Under the pieces are notes generated by a model. It had not been told where the DNA came from and ran no database searches. It saw nothing but the letters and a program-made list of their open reading frames with translations. The position numbers and the translations under genes were made by a program. A stretch of DNA of 64,000 bases from Geosiphon pyriformis (lineage: Eukaryota; Glomeromycota; Glomeromycetes; Archaeosporales; Geosiphonaceae). Of this stretch, positions 55,928 to 64,000 are shown one piece after another. The stretch lies in assembly GCA_016748015.1 (NCBI GenBank), contig JAAOMT010000295.1, forward strand, positions 254,604-318,603, given 5' to 3'. Each line of letters begins with the position of its first letter. Position 1 is the stretch's first letter.

Positions 55928-58743
55928 AATTATTAATATTGATCTTTATTTATATCGCCTAATACTGTTCCTCTGAACAATTCTTTTGAAAATATCCCAA
56001 GTTTACCAATTCCTAATAATTATGGCATAAGATATTTATGATCCTGAAGTAGTGCGATCCAATCTTTAGATTAAATAATCTGTTTATATTATCGATTTCG
56101 ATACTGAAATTTAAGGATTGGTTAGGTTCAAACTGAATAGACGCACTACCGAGATCAATCCACCTTGCTTTAATGTGTAAATTTCAAGTATTATCTAATG
56201 CCAAAATATTTTTGTTAAAAGTATCTATCATTGAGTGTTAAGAAAAATAGTTTCAGTTAAAAGCAGTTTTGTATTATTTACAATCAAAAAAATTTCTTGT
56301 TTAATAAAAAATAACAACTTAACAAAACTAAAGTATTTCGACCAAACACCACACTTTTTACCAAATTTACTATCTTAGTCTTAACCAATTTGGCCACTTT
56401 AATCAATTTTATAGTTTTATTAAATCATTTCTTAAAAACAATACTCTTAACAAAGACTATTATTGGCCTAAGTAATAATGTTTCTAAATTTGGATTTATT
56501 AGCATTTATTTTATTTAACCAATGTCAAATGTCATAATATTTACTTACAATTCCAGCTTTTTTGTTAATATTTACATATATAAAGACATAATTTAATAAA
56601 TTCATCTTATTACATTTTAAGCATATAATATTGAAGTAATTTTTATTATACAACAATATTTTTATAACATATATGTAAATTTTAACAGTTATTTTATTTG
56701 TTAATTGAAAATTAAGATACCAAATTATATTGTTTTTTTATTTAAAATGTTTATTTAAGCATAAATATTTTTACATTATTTTTTATTAATCAAATTTTTT
56801 AAATTATTAATTATAATTGTATATTTACAGTTATTAATATTATTAATTAATTTATTTGTTTTTAATTTTAATTTTTTTATTAATACATATTTTTAAAGTT
56901 TAATTTATTAGTATTTAAAATTATTTATTTATTTATTTAAATATTATAAATATTTTTTAATTATAAATTTTTTTAATTTAGTTAAAATAAATAATATATA
57001 TATTATTTATTTTTATATTAATTATTTGGTTTAATATTTTAATTTTTTTTTTACTTTAATAAAATATGATTTAATTACTATTTAATATAATATAATTATA
57101 ACAAATTTTAAATTAAATATAATTTATGTGTTTTTTACATATAACCAATTATTTAAGCCAGCTAAAACTAAATTATATTAAATTTATAAAAGCAAACTTA
57201 TTGAAAACAATTACTTATTATTATTAATATTATTATTTAATAAGTGTAATTCTAATATAAAAAAACAAACCAAGTAATATTAAATAAATATAATTCATGT
57301 ATTTATTATATATAACTAGTTACTTAAGCTAATTAAAACAATACTATATACCAACACAAATCTCTACACTATTTTTTACACCCAAAAATAATAAACAAAT
57401 ACTATATAACTTAAAATTATCAGCAAATAACTTAATAATACCAAGTAAATAAATTATTTTAATTAATAAAAAACTAAACAGATTACAAAAAACATTTAAC
57501 AATACTTTTATATTACTTATTAGACTATTTTTTTTTATGTTTATTCTAAATTTTAACTTAAATATTCATAATTTACTACAATATTTTTTAATCAAATGGC
57601 AAATAAAATCAATTATTACTGATACAGCTTTTTTATTATTATTAAAAACCAATATTATCTTATTAAATTAATTCTTAAAAACAAAACTTTTGCACAAAAT
57701 TGTATAAATGTCAATATTTAAAACTTTTTAAAAAAAATACACAGTATTAAAGACAATAAAAAAAACAAGTTCTTATTAAAAACTTTTACAGTTTAATATA
57801 ATTAAACAAGATTTCAGATTACATAAAGACATTTTTTGGATAAATAAAAACATAATTAGGCAGTTTAATATTACTACACAACAAACACAAAATACTTAAA
57901 TAATTCATATTATAAAGTTTTTTTTTAACTACAATTGGTAATTTTTATAAACTGTTTTTATTAAATATGTATAAAAAGCAGTTAAAGTTTTGTTAATAAA
58001 CCTAAAAAACATATAAGAGTTTAAGTATCAAATCATAATAGTATAAGTCTAGTTTATGTTTTAGATAAGTGAGTTATTTATAATTTTTATACCAAAATTT
58101 GCTTTCTATTAAGCATAACAAATAATTTAATAGATATTATAAACAAAATAACAAGTATTGTTTAATATAACTAAACTATTAGCCATAATAAAATTTTTTA
58201 TAAATCTTAACAGGAAAAATTAAAAAAGACTGGACTATAACACATGTAAAAGCATTTGCTTGATTATTATTAATGTTTTTTAAATAATCTTTAACTTTTA
58301 TTCACTTTACAAAAATGTTTTTTAACTTAATTAAATTAGTTATATGATGTTTTTTTATTTAATATTTGTTTTGAAAATCAAACAAATTAAGTTTAAGTTC
58401 TAAAACACACATATTAATAGCAATTTGACAGTCTATATACAAATTATTAAACAAAAAAAAGAACACATTTTAATATTAAAGCAATTACCTATAATTTTAT
58501 TATTGTTAAAAGCAGTAATTTATGTATCTTAACACTTATGTTTATTTTAATATCAGAAAGATAAATTGTTGCTCTATTAACTATTCTTATAATATTTAAT
58601 AAATTATAAAACTTCTTTCTCTCCTTCATCCCAAATTCTTAAAAAAGAGTCAAAATTTTGAAAGAAGTTTTTCTGTTTTTTATATACTGTCTTTCACTAT
58701 TTTACAAGAAACAAACCTTTTCGTTGTCAGTCCAGCTGCCACT
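55928..58743. other. A+T-rich intergenic region with repeat remnants
   Basis: Normal composition until about 56.2 kb, then A+T-rich. It holds two copies of the dispersed repeat seen at 32.5 kb (57050-57185 and 57285-57350) and broken frames at 57.5-58.3 kb that look like a decayed mobile element but that I could not identify. The last ~120 bp are the pyrimidine-rich 5' leader of the LINE. Confidence 0.5.
57050..57350 (+). repeat. Dispersed repeat, copies B and C
   Basis: 57050-57185 matches 32470-32610 in two ordered blocks. 57285-57350 repeats the second block in diverged form (TATATAACTAGTTACTTAAG), about 175 bp downstream. Confidence 0.55.
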
Positions 58744-60585
58744 ATGAGTGGCCCTAGTGTTAAGAAAAAATCAACCAGAGTTTCGACCACTGGTTTGGTT
58801 GGTGGTGGTTCAGGTCATAAAATCAAGAAACCTCCCGGTGATGCTAAGCTCTCAAGTGGTGATACAACTCTCGAAAGTGATAGGTCTGGTCATGTGGTCG
58901 GACAGTTTAATGGCATGAATACTAATGGAGAAGCTTCCGAAGGTGAGGAAGTACCTGATTCCAAGATGAATACGCCTCAAGCCAAGCATTTCAATAATGG
59001 TGTAACTGTTGGCTCTCCTCTTGGCTCTATTAATTATGACATGGATGATGAAGCGGAAGTTTCTTTTCCTCCCCGTTTGTCTTTCTCTCTGGAAAAAGTG
59101 TGGGTGGATCCCAAAATTGTTAAGTCTCAAGTGGAAGTTGCTGTAAAGAAATCGTTCGCTTTGGACATCAATCTATCTGCTGTGGAAGGGAAATCAGCAA
59201 TGGCCAAGACTCAGGTTATCAGGAAATTATTTTCAACAATCAATGGTTTTGGGGGGGCCACTACCCCCTCAAAATTTGAAGGGATTATCTGATCAACGTT
59301 TACCTTATCAGAAAGCATGGAGAAAGCTGCATCATTGGCCAGGAAAAATAACATCATAGTAAACAGCAATCTTAAGAAACAAAGAATTTGCTCAGATCGG
59401 GCTGTAGTAATCAAAAAAATTTCCATGGACATGCCAAAGAAAATGATCATCGCCGCAGTATCCGAGTTTGGTCAAGTGGTGTCAATCCGAGTGCAACTCA
59501 TTGGGCTGTGGCAGAAGACTGTGGTAGAGTTTGCCAAATCAAGTCAGGCAGATCAGTTGGCAGCTAAGTGGTTGTTCTTAATCAGGAAAGATTCAGTGCG
59601 TGTAGTCAAGGCTGTAGGGGATCATGAGACATGGACATCTAAGGATCGGTATAAGGTGCTTTTGTTTACTTTACCAGTAAGAACAACAGCTCATGATCTT
59701 GGTGATCTCTTGGCAGGAGCTGGTAAGAAAACTTGTGTCATAAATTGGTCTTTGGACACTGGCAATAGAGTTCGTTGTGCTGTGGTTTGTTTTGAGAATA
59801 ATGAGATATTGGAGTCTGCATTTCATACAGAGCCTATTTTTGGTGGGGTGAAACTTTCTTGGGCTAGATTGGACCTCGTTTGGTGTGAATGGTGTGAGAA
59901 ACTTGGTCATTCTGTTCTAGAGTGTGATGCTGAGATCTCAGCTTCTACTAAACTGTCCAAGTCATTTAAAAGAGTTGTCTCTGATGAGAACTGCCTCCAG
60001 TTGGCCAAGCTGTATGCGAAAAAAGGTGTGTCTATTTCTCGACTGGCTGCATTTGGTGGCAAATCTTGGACCCAGGTTGTCTCTCTAATATTTTCATCTG
60101 ATGGTTCTCACCTCGGTTCTGGGTCTGGTTTTGGCTCTTCTTCTGGTGCCTCAGGTGTGGTTGATCACTCGTCTCCTGTGGTTTCTGTTAATTCATTTTT
60201 GGAAACTCATCTCGCTTCTTTGGAGCATTCTTTGGAACTTTTTACAGATAAGATGTCGGGTATTGTAAACAAACTTGACAATTTAAACTTGGTGCCCATG
60301 GCTCTCATCTCCTTTTCTCAGCTATCAGTTATTTCTGTTATGGCAAATGTGGAATTTGGTTCGAATATGGTCCTGGATGATTCTAAGCCTGTGGCTCTTC
60401 CTTCCTTTTTAGTTTCCTCTGGTGTCTCTAATTTGGGTTTGAGTAGTTCGAAAATTTTGACTTCAAAAGTGGGCTGTTTGGAGTCAAAGTTGATGGCTCT
60501 CGAAGCTTCGATTTGTTCGGTATTGAAGAAGTTAGATCAGGTGTGTGCTGGTTCGAGTTTTCCAGTCTCTTCTTTATCTCAATGA
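58744..60585 (+). pseudogene. LINE ORF1 (RNA-binding, CCHC knuckle), one in-frame stop
   Basis: Reads MSGPSVKKKSTRVSTTGLVG, a Gly/Ser/Lys-rich N-terminus, then VWVDPKIVKSQVEVAVKKSF. A TGA at 59290-59292 interrupts the frame, which then goes on unbroken to 60585 (613 codons). The second half contains an RRM-like region (DMPKKMIIAAVSEFGQVVSI) and a CX2CX4HX4C knuckle at 59884-59925 (CEWCEKLGHSVLEC). The TGA is most simply a former CGA. The C-terminal part is Ser-rich with a short helical end. ORF1 proteins of LINEs coat the RNA; role inferred from family and position. Confidence 0.85.
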
Positions 60586-63500
60586 GCAGTTTGGTTTGGA
60601 GAATTGTGACATGTAATGTGAGGGGTGTGAACATTCCTGCCAAACAGGACAATGTAGTTAGATGGCATGTAGATTCTGGTAATAACATTTCTATTATTAT
60701 GGAGACAAAGTTGAAATCTGGCATTAAGCCATAGATTATGAATAGATTCCCTGGTGTTTGCATTTTTACATCAGGTCTTGATGCGGGTTCTTCTGGTGCT
60801 GGCATGGCTGTTATTATGAACTCTTTGGTGGCTTAGCATGTTTCAAAGATTGATGAGATTCCTGGTCAGTTGATTTCGATTCGGCTTTTGTTTAAAAGCA
60901 AACTTTTGGTTACAATCTTGGGTATCTACACAGATGTGTCTGCTAATGTGCGTTTTGGCCAGGCTTTTGCTGTCAACTCCATGATTGCTAGTGCTATCAA
61001 CTCAAGCTCTTTTGTCATCTTGGATGGGGACTTCAATGAATCAGATACCAAGAAAAGTGCTAGTCTCAGAAAATGTGTGGATCTGGGTCTTGTTAACTCT
61101 TTTAAAGGACACTCTTTGGCTAGTTCACCTACGTGGAGCAACTTCAGAGATGTGAAAAAAGTTATTGATTATATCTTTGTTAATGAAAACTTAGTTTCTG
61201 CTCTGATGAAGCGGGACATTGGTGCAGTTTTGGAGTTTTTTGACACGGATCATAAGATGATTTCAGTTTCAATTGGGCTGGGGGGTCTTCTTGATGCTTA
61301 GCTAAACAGTATTTGCAAACAGGCCAACAGAAACAGATGGAAATTTGACTTTAAGAATGCTGACTCTTCCAAATGGTTACAGTTTAAGGATAATGTGTCT
61401 GCTGCTCTGTTCTTGGTCATAAATAGTTTTTTGAATGCTAAGGTTCTTAATAACCTGGATAAGATGTGGGATGTGTTGTGTGGAGTTATGATGAGAGCTG
61501 CTGATACTATGTTTTCTAGGCACTGGTTTAGCGAATTTGACTGTTCAAGGAACAGACATTCATTGAGGTTCCTTGGACTTGAATTGTTGATAGCTAAGAT
61601 CATCAAGAGTTTGAATACAGGTGATAAGCATAAGTGTGATCGCTTAATCAAGAGATGGTTTTTGGTCAATTGTAAAGAGGCTTTCAAGTTTGATTTCTTG
61701 GTTCAAAATAGAGCTAATTCGGTGGAGGTGTTCAAGCATCTGTCTCAGGTTAGAAAGTTTTATAGAAAGTCTAAGTATCATGAATCCAGAATGGCTAGGG
61801 ATATGGCAATTCAGAGTGCTATCAATAAATGCATGGAGAATTTCAGTTCTAACAAGAGTGGCATGATTAGGAGTGTTTTGGAGCAGCCTTTTCATAAGGT
61901 TGTGTTGGACCACTTGGTTATAGGCAATGAACTGGTTTTGGATCCAATTGAGGTGAAAAGCAGGGTCGACAGTATCATGGTTAACTGGACAAGAGAGCAT
62001 ATGTCACCTTCAGTGATGCCCTCCAGATGGGTCCACCAATATGCGCCTTTGGATTATGTGAAAGATGATGTCTTCTCTGATGTCATGAATGACATTTGTT
62101 TCAATGAATTGGTGAATGTGATTTTGAATCTATCTGATGACAAAGCAGCTGGCCTGTCTGGTATCTCTAATGAGCTATGAAAACATTGTAGTGATGATAT
62201 GCTTGGGTGTTTGTTGGGTCTCTTGAATTCTTGCCTAAATACCAATGAGATTCCAGTCCTTTAGAAAAAAGCTTGGGTTTCTATGATTCCCAAACCATAT
62301 GAATGGAATGGCATTCTTACAAATACAAGGCCTATTGCATTAATTGAGACAGCCAGAAAGATACTCTCTAAATTATTGTCTGACTGTATCTCTTCAGCCT
62401 GTTCCAGATTTGATGTTCTCTGGGGTGACAATTTCTCAGTCCTGAAGGGTACATCCACTCAATCTCCAGTTTTTGTTGTTGGTTTGATTGTGGAAGATGC
62501 TCTGGAAAAAAATAAAGAGGTTTAGTTGGTGTTGCAGGATATGCATAAGGCCTATGATTCCGTTGGTTGGTGGCAGTTGGAGGCCAGTTTGAAGTGGATC
62601 AAAATGTGTAACAAATTTGTGTTGTTTTTTGGGAACTTACATGTAGGCAGGGTTAATAGGGTGATGACTGATTTTGGCCTTTCGGATGGATACAGTGTAT
62701 TGGATGGTTTAGATCAAGAGAAGGTCTTTTCTCCTCTCTTGTAGAGAATTTTTTATGACTCTTTGTTGTGCGAGGTTAAGAATCATGAACATTTGTATGG
62801 TTACAGAATCAATACCAACTTTGTAGCAAAATCTGGTAGAATTGAGTCTAGTGGTGGTTGGTCTTCATTCTTGGTGGCAGGTGCTTTTGTGGATGATACT
62901 ATCTGGATTGGTAATGGTCAAGCATCGACGCAACGTATCTTAGACATTGTGGACAAATTTTTTGAGGTCAATAATATCGCAATTAACAGTGAAAAAACTG
63001 TGGCGATTCCTATCAACAAAAGAGTTTCGGCTGTGTCTTTGCATATTAATGGACTATCTATCTCTATTGCCAAACAGGGTGAGGCTCATAGATATCTGGG
63101 CATTTTTTTGTCAACAGATGGGTTGTCTAAACCCAGTTTAGCCAAAGCTCAGTTAGATGTCAGGTTCTTCTCCAATATGGTTCTCAGGAAGACTTTGACA
63201 GACAAACAATTTGTGTACTTGGTGTCTTCAGTTCTGCAACCCATTGTCAGCTATCGCACAAAATTCAGCTTTGTTTCTAAGAGTGTCTGCTTAAAATGAG
63301 ATGTTATGCTGAGGAAGGGTCTCAAATTTAAAGCAAATTTGCCCCAAAATTTTCCCAGTGAGGCTTTGTATCATCCCTCTCTTTATGGCATGAAGACTTT
63401 TGAACAGATCCAGGCTGAAGGAAAGGTGGCTTTATTGGTTTGGTTCTCAAATGCACCTGGTATTCTGGGGCATTTGTTTGAACACTATTTTTTAGATCTA

Positions 63501-64000
63501 CAGATATTAAGATAGGCTCCGTTAAACCTCTTGCAATATTCTGTGAAGTTGAGGGTTAGTCCCTCTAACAATTTTCTTGCTGGTGTGGTTAGAATTTTTT
63601 TGGACAATGATATATGTCTGGCCAACAATTTGCTTTGTGCTTTTCGTGGTGCTGGTTGCTTTTTTGTGTCAACAATCTTGGGTAGCTCCTTTTATTTTGG
63701 TGTGGTCCCCTCTTTAAAGCATTTTGGTGTTGCCTTTAGTAACAGGTTATTAGGCAAGGATGGATCAGTTCTCAGTTGGAGGACTTTTCACTACTGGAAG
63801 AGACTAAGTTCTAGGAGTTCTGTACTCTTGTGGTACTCCAAAGTTTTTGCATACATGAATGATCATCGTTTCATTTCTAGTGGTCTATCCACAGTCTCTG
63901 GTGATTCAAGCTTTTCTGATTCAGAAAGATATTTGGTTGTTTGAGAATGTTTGCATGAATCCTGGTCTGATGCTTTCACAGTGTATACTGATGGTTCTCT
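60582..64000 (+). pseudogene. LINE ORF2 polyprotein: APE endonuclease, reverse transcriptase, RNase H (partial)
   Basis: One reading frame from ATG 60582 to the window end, interrupted only by stop codons (first at 60732). Endonuclease blocks: VTCNVRGVN, METKL, VILDGDFNES (catalytic), SPTWSN...DYIFV and FDTDHK. RT blocks: DDKAAGLSGISNEL, VSMIPKPYEW, NTRPIALIETARKILSK, GTSTQSP, LQDMHKAYDSVGW (motif A), AFVDDTIWI with the catalytic VDD at 62889-62897 (motif C), RYLGIFLS. RNase H starts at the right edge with FTVYTDGS. Catalytic residues of EN and RT are intact, so loss of activity is due to the stops. The start overlaps the ORF1 stop as ATGA. Confidence 0.9.

Larger units (their letters stand above)
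58744..64000 (+). mobile_element. LINE (non-LTR) retrotransposon, ORF1 plus ORF2, cut by right edge
   Basis: Two long frames with normal composition inside A+T-rich DNA. ORF1 (58744-60585) has a CCHC knuckle. ORF2 (60582 on) has an APE-type endonuclease, a reverse transcriptase and the beginning of RNase H at the window edge. The order ORF1-knuckle/EN/RT/RNase H is that of Tad1- or I-like LINEs; the clade is not certain. ORF1 has one in-frame stop and ORF2 about ten, without frameshifts. Confidence 0.93.

Noticed and set aside
56047-56152. Imperfect inverted match (GTAGTGCG ... CGCACTAC) downstream of cytochrome b5
   Set aside because: The arms are interrupted and partly unmatched; could be chance or a dead MITE, too weak to call.
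1-64000. CRISPR arrays, tRNA or rRNA genes, bacterial-type operons
   Set aside because: None seen; intron-rich eukaryotic genes and retroelements account for the readable sequence.

Overview
The window looks like nuclear DNA of an arbuscular mycorrhizal fungus (Glomeromycotina, most likely Rhizophagus or a close relative). The reasons are compact genes with many short GT-AG introns set in very A+T-rich DNA, single-copy fungal orthologues (UV damage endonuclease, CK2 alpha, Nuf2, Zim17, Cms1), and large amounts of decayed LTR and LINE retrotransposons of types I recognise from Rhizophagus annotations. All exon chains below were joined by hand; each one closes in frame from ATG to stop.

Layout. 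(1) 1-9396 is a nest of Ty3/gypsy-type LTR elements. An old minus-strand element (gag zinc knuckle, protease and RT still readable) has its 5' LTR interrupted by a young plus-strand LTR-internal-LTR-internal-LTR array, which contains an 838-base N gap. (2) 9397-12430 is A+T-rich filler, followed at 12440-13040 by a decayed LINE 3' end. (3) 13.3-30.5 kb is a gene island: a small unknown gene (-), NUF2 (+), an ethanolamine/choline phosphotransferase (+), UV damage endonuclease (-), Zim17-type mitochondrial zinc protein (+), a PIG-X/PBN1 protein (-), CMS1 (+), an unknown gene (-), a GSKIP-like gene (+) and CK2 alpha (-). (4) 30.9-48.3 kb is another A+T-rich desert with at least two decayed gag-protease LTR elements, one of which still shows a dUTPase-like segment. 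(5) 48.4-55.9 kb is a second gene island: CTNNBL1, a PA-TM-RING ubiquitin ligase and cytochrome b5, all on plus. (6) 55.9-58.7 kb is A+T-rich, and 58.7 kb to the right edge is a LINE with ORF1 and ORF2 (endonuclease, RT, start of RNase H), cut off by the window end.

The host genes are unlinked housekeeping functions (kinetochore, phospholipid synthesis, DNA repair, mitochondrial Hsp70 care, GPI-anchor synthesis, ribosome biogenesis, splicing, ubiquitination, electron transfer). They sit head-to-head or tail-to-tail with short spacers, so several divergent pairs probably share promoters. Nothing here forms an operon or a defence cluster.

Most notable: UVDE contains 10-nt and 12-nt microexons, and the 12-nt one encodes the HHH of the conserved LDWHHH motif. 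The LINE ORF2 has no frameshift over 3.4 kb but about ten stop codons, all explainable as C-to-T/G-to-A transitions. The same transition type has hit catalytic codons of the LTR elements. The nested LTR array has a readable 4-bp target duplication and an under-sized assembly gap.
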